A stretch of 9,640 nucleotides of DNA from Proteobacteria bacterium UBA664 (GCA_002299125.1 DBNU01000105.1:1-9640), one strand, 5' to 3'; positions 1-6,039 are shown, numbered from the stretch's first letter. Notes: generated from the letters alone by a model not told the origin. Translations and numbers: made by a program.

Positions 1-473
1 GGGTCGATCTCGAACTGAAGACCGGTCAGGATCTGGGCCGGGGTACGGTGTCCCGTGAGCCCGCCGATCTCATCTTCGGGGTAGAGGTCGCGATTCCGCT
101 CGAAACCCGCCGGGGGCGAGGTGCGGTGGCCGAGGCACGCGCCAACCTGGCCCAACTCGCTTTCCAGCGCCAGCAACTCGAGGAGCAACTCGTGGTCGAG
201 GTGCAGCGGATTGGGAATGACCTCGAGGCTGCACGCAACTTCGCGTTGCTGACCGCGCAGGAGGTGCAGCAGGCACGACTGATGGAGTTTGCCGAGCGGG
301 AGCGCTTCGAGGAGGGGGCCGCCGATTTCTTCCTGGTCAATCTACGGGAAGAGCGCACGGCCGATGCGGGTGTGCGCAACGTGGACGCCGAACTCTCCTG
401 GTTCCGCGAACTGGCAAACTATCAGGCCACCACGGTCGATCGCGCCGCATTGGGTTTGGGCAGCGCGCGCTGA
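1..473 (+). CDS. TolC-family outer membrane efflux protein (3' end, partial)
   Basis: The frame is open from base 3 at the window edge to a TGA at 471-473, giving 156 C-terminal residues of a gene that begins upstream of the window. The segment around GVEVAIPLETRRGRG is the beta-strand plus helix re-entry typical of the second half of TolC/OEP proteins, where a PL(F/E) turn with basic residues is followed by a long helix (AEARANLAQLAFQRQ...). Two long heptad-like helices rich in Glu, Gln and Arg follow, with the usual ...EGAADFFLVNLREER... stretch near the end. Such proteins form the trimeric outer-membrane exit duct of RND or ABC tripartite pumps or type I secretion. Nothing in the window shows which inner-membrane partner it uses, since the upstream genes are cut off. 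The family call is firm, the substrate unknown. Confidence 0.85.
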   Translation, partial: VDLELKTGQDLGRGTVSREPADLIFGVEVAIPLETRRGRGAVAEARANLAQLAFQRQQLEEQLVVEVQRIGNDLEAARNFALLTAQEVQQARLMEFAERERFEEGAADFFLVNLREERTADAGVRNVDAELSWFRELANYQATTVDRAALGLGSAR

Positions 474-522
474 GGACTGTCCGAGTGCACGCGGTCATGA
501 CGGTATCCGTGGATGCCGGCCC

Positions 523-628
523 CGTCATCCCGCCGCCCCCCGTCCTTCCCGCGCGGGCGGGGATCCAGTCCGGCCTTTCGGCTGCGCACTGTCGCCCGGC
601 ATCGCGACAGCGTGAGGGCGGCATGACG
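523..628. repeat. MITE-like inverted-repeat element in the tolC-family/glycosyltransferase spacer
   Basis: The outer ends are CGTCATCCCGCC (523-534) and, inverted, CGTCATGCCGCC (complement of 617-628), which match at 11 of 12 positions. Inside are a CCCGCGCGGG palindrome (548-557) next to GGCGGGGATCCAGTCC, a short GCC/GGC hairpin near 573-582, and a perfect 7-bp stem CTGTCGC/GCGACAG with an 8-nt loop (589-610). The CGTCAT ends and the GCGGGGATCCAG core resemble the small non-coding palindromic repeats scattered between genes in many beta- and gammaproteobacteria. No coding capacity and no clear target-site duplication were seen. It could form an RNA hairpin between the two flanking genes, but no T-tract follows, so a terminator role is not supported. 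Confidence 0.6.
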
Positions 629-648
629 AAACCCGCCAAGAGCCCGAG

Positions 649-2286
649 ATGAGGACAACAGGGCGGCCCGCTGCAGCGGCCCTGCCGTTCTTGGCCGTGT
701 TCCTGGTGGCGGGTCTGGATGTGACGCTGCGGGGACTCTGGCCGGTCGATGAAACCCGTTACGCCGCCGTCGCCTGGGAGATGTGGTGGCGCGGGGATTT
801 CGTGCTGCCGCGTCTGCTGGGCGAGCCCTACAGTCACAAACCCCCCTTGCTGTTCTGGTTGATCCACGCGGGCTGGCTGCCGTTTGGCGTGAGCGACCTC
901 TGGCCGCGACTCCTGCCCTGGTGCCTGGCGCTGGCGCAGTTGCTGGCCCTGCGCGCATTGGCGCGCGACCTGGCCCCGGATCAGCCACGGCTGCCCGAGC
1001 ACGTCACTTGGCTGCACTGCGGGCTCAGCCTCTGGCTCGCTTGGGCTGGGGTGCTCGCCTTCGATGTGTTGCTCGGTTTCTGCGTGCTCATGGCCCTGCG
1101 ACCGGTTGCCCGCTCGCTCGGCGAGGCGCGGCCGCTCGCCGTACTGCCGCTCGGGGCCTGGCTCGGGCTTGCTCTGCTCGCCAAGGGGCCGGTGGCCCTG
1201 ATCTTCGTGCTGCCGGCGGCACTGATGGCCCCCTGGCTCAAGTCCGGATCCGTGAATCCCGGTCTGCCTGAGGTCGCGGCACATGGCCTGCGGGTCGTGA
1301 CCGCCGTGCTGCTCGCACTGGGACTTGCGGCCCTGTGGGTATTGCCTGCCGCGGGCCTCGGTGGGGAGGCGTACGCAAACGCCATCCTCTGGGGGCAGTT
1401 CGCGGGCCGGATCGTGCACTCGTTCGCACATCGTGAGCCGTGGTGGTGGTATCTGCCCTGGCTGCCGCTGCTGCTCTTTCCTTGGTCGCTTTGCCCGGGA
1501 CTCTTCCTGGCAGGCCACGCCGCGGATGAGGTGCAGACACGGGCCGCACGCCGGCTACTCGCCGGCACCGTGCTGGCCGCGTTCCTCATCCTTTCGGGCA
1601 TCAGTGGCAAACAGTTGCACTATCTGGTCCCGCTGCTGCCGCTGGCTGTGCTGTGGCTGGCGCTGCGGCTGTCGTGCACCGAGGAGCGTTTTGGCCCGCG
1701 TGCACCCGCCGTCGCCGTGGGCATCGGTGCCTGCGCGCTCGCACCGGTGGCGCTGGGGTTCATCGGGCATCCACGCTGGCCGCTGTGGGTGCCGGAACTG
1801 AGCCCCCTGCTGCCGCTTGCGTTGCTGACTCTGGCGCTCGCGGGCTGGCACATCGCCAGCCTGGCGCGCCAGGATCGGGCCGTCGTGGGCCCGTGGATCC
1901 AGGGCATCGGCGTGCTGCTGCTGCTCCAGATCGGGATCATTCGCCTGGCCGACAGTGACTTTCGCCCTCAGGCCGTGCTGCCGCACCTGCAGCAGGCCGA
2001 GCGGGCGGGGCATGGCTGGGCCTATCTCGGCGGCTACGCCGGGGAGTTCGATCTCAGCGGCCGGTTGCGCGATCCGCCGACCCTGCCGGCGGATGCTACG
2101 GCCGTCGCGACTTGGGCACGCCAGGCCCATCCGCAGGCACCGCTGCTCAGGATGTTCCGCGGAGAACTGCCAGCCGGCTTGCCTCCGCCGCTGCTGGTGC
2201 AGCCATGGCGCGGCAAGCGTCTGGCGATGTGGCGGGCCGCGGATGTGGCCGCGAGTGAGCGGCTGCGGGAGTTCCTGGGGCCGTGA
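649..2286 (+). CDS. ArnT/PMT-like polytopic glycosyltransferase (GT39/GT83-type)
   Basis: The 545-residue product has an N-terminal membrane helix (about residues 10-30) followed at once by a periplasmic-loop motif, WPVDETRYA (31-39), then a GD..LPRLLGEPYSHKPPLLFW stretch (49-70). This is the acidic DE-x-RYA plus KPPL signature of ArnT-like lipid-linked sugar transferases. About ten further hydrophobic segments follow, then a soluble C-terminal part (about 440-545). Family members transfer a sugar from a polyprenyl-phosphate carrier to lipid A or another envelope acceptor on the periplasmic side of the inner membrane. True ArnT proteins add 4-amino-4-deoxy-L-arabinose to lipid A, but no arn genes are present, so donor and acceptor are open. 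The ATG at 649 was chosen because an in-frame TGA lies at 613-615 and the first helix starts right after it; the ribosome-binding site is weak. It ends 73 bp before a converging gene. Confidence 0.85.
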   Translation: MRTTGRPAAAALPFLAVFLVAGLDVTLRGLWPVDETRYAAVAWEMWWRGDFVLPRLLGEPYSHKPPLLFWLIHAGWLPFGVSDLWPRLLPWCLALAQLLALRALARDLAPDQPRLPEHVTWLHCGLSLWLAWAGVLAFDVLLGFCVLMALRPVARSLGEARPLAVLPLGAWLGLALLAKGPVALIFVLPAALMAPWLKSGSVNPGLPEVAAHGLRVVTAVLLALGLAALWVLPAAGLGGEAYANAILWGQFAGRIVHSFAHREPWWWYLPWLPLLLFPWSLCPGLFLAGHAADEVQTRAARRLLAGTVLAAFLILSGISGKQLHYLVPLLPLAVLWLALRLSCTEERFGPRAPAVAVGIGACALAPVALGFIGHPRWPLWVPELSPLLPLALLTLALAGWHIASLARQDRAVVGPWIQGIGVLLLLQIGIIRLADSDFRPQAVLPHLQQAERAGHGWAYLGGYAGEFDLSGRLRDPPTLPADATAVATWARQAHPQAPLLRMFRGELPAGLPPPLLVQPWRGKRLAMWRAADVAASERLREFLGP

Positions 2287-2359
2287 GTGCGCGCAGGCCG
2301 TCGCGGCGTGGTCCCGTTCCGAGCCCTTGCCGGCTATGCCAGAGGGAAATGTCGGGCAC

Positions 2360-2872
2360 CTACGCCAGCCGCGCGCCCGACGGGCTGGTCCAGCGCTCGG
2401 TGGCCTGGATCCGGGGTTCCGGCGGCGGCGGTTCCTCGGCCGGAGTGCCCGGTTCTTCCAAGGCACGCTGACCCTCCTCGACGGCTCGCTCGGCCTTCTC
2501 CAGGATCTCGGCGCGCGCCTTCTCGGCGGCCTCGATGGCCTGGCGCGTGGCCTCGCTGGCCGCGTCCACGGACTGCTTCACCGACTCCCCCGCGGCATCG
2601 ACTGCCTGATCGGTGGCGATACCCGCCTGACCGAAGGCCTGCTCGAGGACGTCTCCGGCGGCCCTCACCGCATCCCGGGCGAGGTCGCCGGCCGTGGTCG
2701 AGGAGGGCGCAGTCGCCTGGGCACCCGGCTCAGCGGGGGTGGCGGTCGTCTGACCCTCGGTCGCCGCGTCGGCCGAACCGGGTGGATCGACCTCGGCACA
2801 GGCGGTGAGCAGGACGACCGTGGCGAGAAGCCCGGCGCAGGCCGGCGCGGTGCGGGTGAGGGGTATCATCAT
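2360..2872 (-). CDS. Predicted lipoprotein with Ala/Glu-rich helical repeats
   Basis: The product is 170 residues if it starts at the first of two adjacent ATG codons (2872 or 2869); GGAG lies 10 nt upstream of the first. Residues 5-24 form a signal peptide ending in the lipobox L22-T23-A24-C25, so Cys25 should be lipidated and the protein anchored to a membrane facing the periplasm. After a Ser/Thr/Pro/Ala-rich linker (about 26-62) comes a long amphipathic helical region (about 65-145) with loosely repeated A-x-E/Q-A-x-x-x-A spacing, such as VDAAGESVKQSVDAASEATRQ, then a Pro/Glu-rich tail. I do not recognise a named family; it resembles helical, LEA- or apolipoprotein-like envelope proteins. 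The same frame stays open upstream to 3151, but that part is antisense to the PAP2 gene and lacks a signal sequence, so the internal start is preferred. It converges on the glycosyltransferase gene. Confidence 0.75.
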   Translation of the reverse strand: MMIPLTRTAPACAGLLATVVLLTACAEVDPPGSADAATEGQTTATPAEPGAQATAPSSTTAGDLARDAVRAAGDVLEQAFGQAGIATDQAVDAAGESVKQSVDAASEATRQAIEAAEKARAEILEKAERAVEEGQRALEEPGTPAEEPPPPEPRIQATERWTSPSGARLA

Positions 2873-2902
2873 GGGTAGGCAACTCCCGGAAGGGGACTTC
2901 AG

Positions 2903-3673
2903 ATGGACCATGGACGTCCCGGCAGGGTAAACGTGCCGTTCGCGGGCTGCAAAGATCGGTCTGCGGGGCTTGTGGCTCTGATCGGGCCGCTGGTCGTCGT
3001 GTTGCGGCGCCTCGGGCCGCCGGTGCTCATTGGCCTCCTCATCGTGGCGGTGCTGCAACCCTGGCTGATCCACCCGCGCTGTGTCGACCGGCCGATCCTC
3101 TGTGATCCGGCGCAGTTGCCGGCCTGGGACCGCTGGTCGCTCGAACGGCACGAGCGCTGGGCGGTGCTGGCGGACGAGACCCTGCAGTGGTCCACCACGG
3201 CGCTGGCGCTGGCGTTGCCGGTGTTGCTGCCGGCGGCCACCGCCCCCCGCCTTGCCGGCCTTGCCCGCGACTGGCTGTTGCTCACCGAGACGGCCGCCTG
3301 GAACTGGGCCAGCACCGAGACCGCCCAGTTACTGGTGCAGCGGCCGCGTCCGCCGCTCTTCAACCGTGCGGTGAACGTGAAGCCCCACGACCGACGCAGC
3401 CAGTACACCTCGTTCTGGTCCGGTCACACGAGCTATGTCGCGGCCATGGGCACGGCGCTGGTGCTGCTCGCCCGCAGTCGTGGACGCACGCGCCTGAGCG
3501 TCGCGCTGACGGCCTTCGCGATCACGGCGACCGTGGCCACGGCGGGCTTCCGCATCCTGGAGGGGCGGCACTTCCTGCTGGATGTGGTCGCGGGTGCGCT
3601 GGCTGGTGCCGTGGTGGCGCTCGCGGTGGCCCGTTGGCGTTGGGGCATCCTGCGGGTGACTGAGCTTTCCTGA
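2903..3673 (+). CDS. PAP2-family membrane phosphatase
   Basis: The product is 256 residues with several membrane helices (about 22-55, 95-120, 175-190, 197-215, 226-243). Phosphatase motif 2 appears as FWSGHTS (171-177, catalytic His175) and motif 3 as R217-x5-H223-x3-D227 (FRILEGRHFLLD). Motif 1 is VQRPRP (145-150), but the canonical lysine seven residues before the second RP is Gln142. PAP2 proteins hydrolyse lipid phosphates or pyrophosphates such as undecaprenyl pyrophosphate, phosphatidic acid or lipid A phosphates at the membrane. The ATG at 2903 is preceded by AAGGGG at 7 nt spacing, a good ribosome-binding site. A TATCAT at 2864-2869 could be a -10 element but no matching -35 was seen. 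The gene is divergent from the lipoprotein gene across only 30 bp. Family call firm, substrate unknown. Confidence 0.88.
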   Translation: MDHGRPGRVNVPFAGCKDRSAGLVALIGPLVVVLRRLGPPVLIGLLIVAVLQPWLIHPRCVDRPILCDPAQLPAWDRWSLERHERWAVLADETLQWSTTALALALPVLLPAATAPRLAGLARDWLLLTETAAWNWASTETAQLLVQRPRPPLFNRAVNVKPHDRRSQYTSFWSGHTSYVAAMGTALVLLARSRGRTRLSVALTAFAITATVATAGFRILEGRHFLLDVVAGALAGAVVALAVARWRWGILRVTELS

Positions 3674-3717
3674 GATGGAATCCCATGCCCCTGTCGGTTA
3701 GGGCAACCGCATTTAGG

Positions 3718-3736
3718 GCGCTGATCGATTCAGCGC
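3718..3736 (-). terminator. Hairpin overlapping the stop of the 88-residue protein gene
   Basis: GCGCTGA and TCAGCGC form a perfect 7-bp stem around a 5-nt loop (TCGAT), and the stop codon of the minus-strand gene lies inside it. No T-tract follows on either strand, so intrinsic termination is doubtful. It may instead be a leftover of a cassette end, or stop converging transcription poorly. Confidence 0.22.
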
Positions 3737-3996
3737 AGCTTTCGCAGGAGCGACACTATCAGCAGCCAAGCCGCAAACCAGAAAATAGCGAGAAATGACC
3801 AGCCCAACAGGCTTGGCCCGGGCCAACCGCCAGACTCCGCGATGCCGAAGACGGGCAGACCAATGGCGGAGAGTGGCCATAGCGGCCCATACACCGTGCC
3901 CGCGACTACTGCAGCGACGGAATCGGGCAACCGGCCGGCGACGCTGACGACGACGGCGTGAGTGACCGTGAGGCCAAGCGCTGCGAGCATGCGCAT
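3730..3996 (-). CDS. Small hydrophobic membrane protein, cassette-encoded (88 aa)
   Basis: The 88-residue product has three likely membrane-associated stretches: an N-terminal one (residues 3-20), a central one (about 27-52, VAAVVAGTVYGPLWP...) and a C-terminal one (about 64-84, GWSFLAIFWFAAWLLIVSLL) ending in a basic RKLR tail. The GGWPGPSLLGW loop precedes the last helix. I cannot name a family; small membrane proteins of this build are common in integron cassettes. The start at 3996 (ATG, with a second ATG two codons on) lies 15 bp after the GTTAAAC core of the attC-like site, the usual spacing of a cassette gene to the preceding site. Third positions are G/C-rich in the first half, supporting coding, though less biased later on. 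No good ribosome-binding site is seen. An overlapping longer frame (3713-4105) gives an Arg-rich product without sense and is a shadow. Confidence 0.6.
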   Translation of the reverse strand: MRMLAALGLTVTHAVVVSVAGRLPDSVAAVVAGTVYGPLWPLSAIGLPVFGIAESGGWPGPSLLGWSFLAIFWFAAWLLIVSLLRKLR

Positions 3997-4011
3997 GCTG
4001 CGTAGTACGCC

Positions 4012-4071
4012 GTTTAACGTGAAATCGAGCCGACGCCGCTTGCGGCGGTCGACTCGAACGCAGAGTCAGGC
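4012..4071 (-). other. attC-like integron recombination site
   Basis: Read on the minus strand, the site opens with GCCTGAC (complement of 4065-4071; one change from the RYYTAAC core) and closes with GTTAAAC (complement of 4012-4018; exact fit to GTTRRRY). Between them lies an imperfect palindrome, TCGAGTCGACCGCCGC / GCGGCGTCGGCTCGA, around a short AA-containing tip, with one mismatched pair and one unpaired C. Unpaired bases in one arm are typical of folded attC sites and set which strand the integrase uses. Overall length (60 bp), core spacing and the CGTTCGAGTCGAC stretch resemble the classic aadA-type attC layout (known from the family, recalled, not searched). The orientation agrees with the downstream 88-residue gene. 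Confidence 0.65.
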
Positions 4072-4323
4072 GATGGCGCTGGGACAGTCGCAACCGCCCA
4101 CACACTACGGGCCGAACGCTTGCAAAAGTCCGCGCCCGATGCGCCGCGACGACGCCCTAGCGTAGCCGAAGCCACTGACCTAACAGACCGGGCAACGCGC
4201 ACGACGGCTTGCGGATGCACTACGGGCGATGCCGCCTGATTTTCAGCGGAAGTTGCCAATGCGATGCCAGGGCTGGGTGAGGACGCTTGCAGCACGGGAT
4301 TCTCGCGGAATGGACACCGAACG
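4072..4323. other. Non-coding cassette remnant with short repeats
   Basis: No convincing gene is present. Two short direct repeats occur: ACGCTTGCA at 4116-4124 and 4283-4291, and CACTACGGGC at 4103-4112 and 4218-4227. An inverted pair GGCAAC/GTTGCC (4191-4196 and 4252-4257) brackets about 55 bp. The minus-strand core GTTAGGT sits at 4178-4184. A 93-codon minus-strand frame (4014-4295) runs into the attC-like site, has no third-position bias and a Ser/Ala/Arg-rich product, so I do not call it. The repeats suggest duplicated or decayed cassette ends. Confidence 0.4.
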
Positions 4324-4363
4324 GCCTAACGTTCAGGCTCAGCCGACGGCGGTCAACGAAACG
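4324..4363 (-). other. Partial attC-like site at the ychJ end of the relic
   Basis: On the minus strand the segment reads CGTTTCGTTGACCGCCGTCGG... and ends in GTTAGGC (complement of 4324-4330), an exact GTTRRRY core. The GTTGACCGCCG...TCGGCTGAG part matches the corresponding arm of the site at 4012-4071 closely, but with a shorter tip. No RYYTAAC core is found on the ychJ side, where the ychJ stop codon lies 16 bp away, so the site seems truncated or degenerate. Confidence 0.42.
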
Positions 4364-4378
4364 GGACCAGGGGCGGGA

Positions 4379-4900
4379 TCAGGCCACGCTGGCCGCCGCG
4401 CCCCGACCACCGCAGCATTTCTTGAATTTCCGCCCGCTGCCGCAGGGGCAGGTCTCGTTGCGGCCGGTCTTCGGTCCGGTAACGACGGGCTGGCGTGACT
4501 CGCCGACGAGATCGCCATCGTCGTAACGCCAGGCGCCGCCCTCCCGGCAGAAGCGGGCGCGCTCGTGATGAACCTGCTCGACGCCCTTGAGGCGAAAGCG
4601 GGCGATGAACTCGACTTCGCCCTGGTCGTCGTGCTCCGTGCCGCCCGTTCGTTCCAGCACTTCGAGCCCGAGCCAGTCGGAGGTCGCCCAGGCCTTGGCA
4701 CCTTCGTGGTCGAAGTCCTCGCGCAGCCGCGAGGCCAGCGAATCGTGGAGGAAACCGATGCGCGCCCGCACGAAGGCGCTGTAGCGCGCGCGCATGAGGG
4801 CTTCGGCCGTGGGTGCAGCCAGATGGCCGTCGTGGATGGCACCGCAGCAGTCGCTGTAGCGGGTTGGTAGGCCGCAAGGGCAGGCGTCGTCGAGGCTCAT
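4379..4900 (-). CDS. ychJ: YchJ-type SEC-C/NTF2-like metal-binding protein (UPF0225)
   Basis: The 173-residue protein has a zinc-binding SEC-C motif at each end. The N-terminal one is CPCGLPTRYSDCC (Cys7, 9, 18, 19) and the C-terminal one is CPCGSGRKFKKCC (Cys151, 153, 162, 163). The part between (about 30-140), with ALMRARYSAFVRARIGFL and VEFIARFRLKG, is the NTF2-like fold of the YchJ/UPF0225 family. Its biochemical role is not established; SEC-C modules, as at the SecA tail, bind zinc and mediate contacts. It is slightly longer than E. coli YchJ, with a short GRGAAASVA tail after the second motif. The ATG directly abuts the TGA of the upstream DUF465 gene, so translation is probably coupled; no separate ribosome-binding site is evident. 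It is the last gene of the run before the cassette relic. Confidence 0.92.
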   Translation of the reverse strand: MSLDDACPCGLPTRYSDCCGAIHDGHLAAPTAEALMRARYSAFVRARIGFLHDSLASRLREDFDHEGAKAWATSDWLGLEVLERTGGTEHDDQGEVEFIARFRLKGVEQVHHERARFCREGGAWRYDDGDLVGESRQPVVTGPKTGRNETCPCGSGRKFKKCCGGRGAAASVA

Positions 4901-5122
4901 TCAGGCGTCCAGGTCGGGTATGAGACGGCTGTGGATGAGGGCCATCTCGTCCTTGATGCAGAGCTTTCGCTTCTTCAGGCGCTGGATCCGCAACTGATCG
5001 ACGCCCGGCTGTCCGGCGAGGCGCCCGATGAGGTCGTCCAGATCGCGATGCTCGACCTCCAGGGCGAGCAGGCGGTGACGCAGCGTCTGTTCGGTGGCGG
5101 CATCCATCAGTGGCTGCATCAT
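4901..5122 (-). CDS. YdcH/DUF465-like small coiled-coil protein
   Basis: The 73-residue protein shows the DUF465 pattern: L-x-x-EHRDLDDLIGRL in the first helix (about 21-40), then LRIQRLKKRKLCIKDEMALI in the second (about 48-66). The LKK-x-KL-x-(I/L)KDE signature is the strongest marker. Members are small SlyX-like helical proteins whose function is unknown. It was taken as starting at the ATG at 5122, whose ATGA overlaps the stop of the upstream PHP gene, a standard coupling arrangement; a second ATG follows directly and could be the real start. Its stop touches the ychJ start. Confidence 0.85.
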   Translation of the reverse strand: MMQPLMDAATEQTLRHRLLALEVEHRDLDDLIGRLAGQPGVDQLRIQRLKKRKLCIKDEMALIHSRLIPDLDA

Positions 5123-6039
5123 AGCCCGAGCGGTAGTCCGGGTGCCTCGGGGACCCTGGCCGCTCGTGCGTCTGCCGCGCCGTCTGCCGCCGTTGCCGGG
5201 GCGATCTGCCGCGGCAGGCCCCAGGCCTCCCAGACGGCCGGCAGCCGCTCCGGCAGGGCGACGACGTTACCCAGCTCTGCGAGCGGCCCTGGGGCATGGA
5301 AATCCGAACCGACGGACAGACCGAGCCCATGCCGGCCACAGGCCCCGACGATGGCATCGATCTCCGCGCGCGCCAGACGGGCGGGGCCGAGTTCGAGGCC
5401 CTCGCCCCCGACGGCGCGAAAGGTGTCGGCCAGCCGCATGAACTTGGTGTGGCTCAAGCCATAGCGCAGGGGGTGCGCCAGTACTGCCGTACCGCCGGCG
5501 GCACGAATGGCGGCGACGGCCGGCTCCAGCTCGATCCAGCCGCCTGCGACATGGGCCGGGCGTCCCGGCTTCAACCAGCGCCGGAAGGCGGCCTCCTCGT
5601 TGCGGACATGGCCGAGTTCCACGAGGGCACGGGCGAAATGCATGCGCCCGACACTGCCGACGCCGGCCAGCGCCCAGGCGTGCTCCGCGATCGCTGCCAT
5701 ACCGGCACGCTGGAAGCGTTCCGCCATGGCCTCCCCGCGCGCGTGCCGCAGCCGCGCCTGCTCCGCCAGCGCCGCGGCGAGGGCGGGGGCGTCCGGGTTC
5801 ACGTTGAGACCCAGCACATGCAGGGTGCGCCCTGCATGCAGCACGGAGATCTCGACGCCCGGGATGAGGGTGACCCCGTGCAGTGCCGCGGCGGCACCGG
5901 CCTCGGCGAGGCCGGCGATGGAATCGTGATCGGAGAGTGCGAGGAAACGCACACCGCGTTCCGCCGCCCGCGCCACCACCGCGGCTGGTGTCAGCACGCC
6001 GTCAGAGGCCACGGAATGGCAGTGGAGGTCGATGCTCAT
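5119..6039 (-). CDS. rnm: PHP-domain phosphoesterase, RNase AM / 3',5'-nucleoside bisphosphate phosphatase type
   Basis: The 306-residue protein carries the metal-binding PHP motifs in order: DLHCHS (His6, His8), SDG (Asp13), LSDHD (Asp37, His38, Asp39), PGVEIS (Glu63), AHP (His189) and SDFH (Asp246, His248). An insertion between Glu63 and His189 is usual for this branch. The layout matches the E. coli YciV/TrpH (RNase AM) family, which removes 5'-terminal nucleotides from short RNA and acts on 3',5'-nucleoside bisphosphates such as pAp in the cytoplasm. Residues 280-306, rich in Ala and Pro, form a variable tail. The ATG at 6039 sits directly before the first motif, leaving little alternative, although the ribosome-binding site is weak. 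It lies 70 bp downstream of the DUF3301 gene and overlaps the DUF465 gene by 4 nt. The symbol is assigned by family resemblance. Confidence 0.88.
   Translation of the reverse strand: MSIDLHCHSVASDGVLTPAAVVARAAERGVRFLALSDHDSIAGLAEAGAAAALHGVTLIPGVEISVLHAGRTLHVLGLNVNPDAPALAAALAEQARLRHARGEAMAERFQRAGMAAIAEHAWALAGVGSVGRMHFARALVELGHVRNEEAAFRRWLKPGRPAHVAGGWIELEPAVAAIRAAGGTAVLAHPLRYGLSHTKFMRLADTFRAVGGEGLELGPARLARAEIDAIVGACGRHGLGLSVGSDFHAPGPLAELGNVVALPERLPAVWEAWGLPRQIAPATAADGAADARAARVPEAPGLPLGL

Larger units (their letters stand above)
3697..4363 (-). mobile_element. Relic of integron gene cassettes (CALIN-like cluster)
   Basis: This stretch between the PAP2 and ychJ genes is visibly lower in GC than its neighbours and has one credible gene. 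It contains a near-complete attC-like site (4012-4071), the 3' half of another (about 4324-4363), an isolated core match GTTAGGT (complement of 4178-4184), and two copies of TTAGGGC (3698-3704, 3713-3719) where a further site may be truncated. All core matches point the same way, with cassettes reading on the minus strand as in an array. There is no intI-like gene in the window, so an integrase would have to act from elsewhere or be lost. The interpretation rests on site structure and layout, not on a database match. Confidence 0.5.

Noticed and set aside
501..516. GGTATCC/GGATGCC hairpin after the TolC-family gene as a terminator
   Set aside because: Stem contains a G-T pair, the loop is tiny and no T-tract follows; it is left as unexplained spacer sequence.
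337..1518. Long minus-strand frame across the tolC-family/glycosyltransferase boundary
   Set aside because: It is antisense to two clear genes, spans the repeat element and encodes a Gln/Arg/Pro-rich product with no domain.
3675..3686. Small ATGG/CCAT palindrome after the PAP2 stop as a terminator
   Set aside because: The stem is only about 4 bp and no T-tract follows.
3713..4105. Longer minus-strand frame overlapping the 88-residue gene
   Set aside because: The product is Arg-rich and low complexity, lies in another frame of the same strand and runs across the attC-like site; the shorter hydrophobic frame is better.
4014..4295. Minus-strand frame of 93 codons across the cassette remnant and attC-like site
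   Set aside because: Product is Ser/Ala/Arg-rich with no domain or clear third-position bias, no ribosome-binding site was seen and it reads through the recombination site to a stop in its core.
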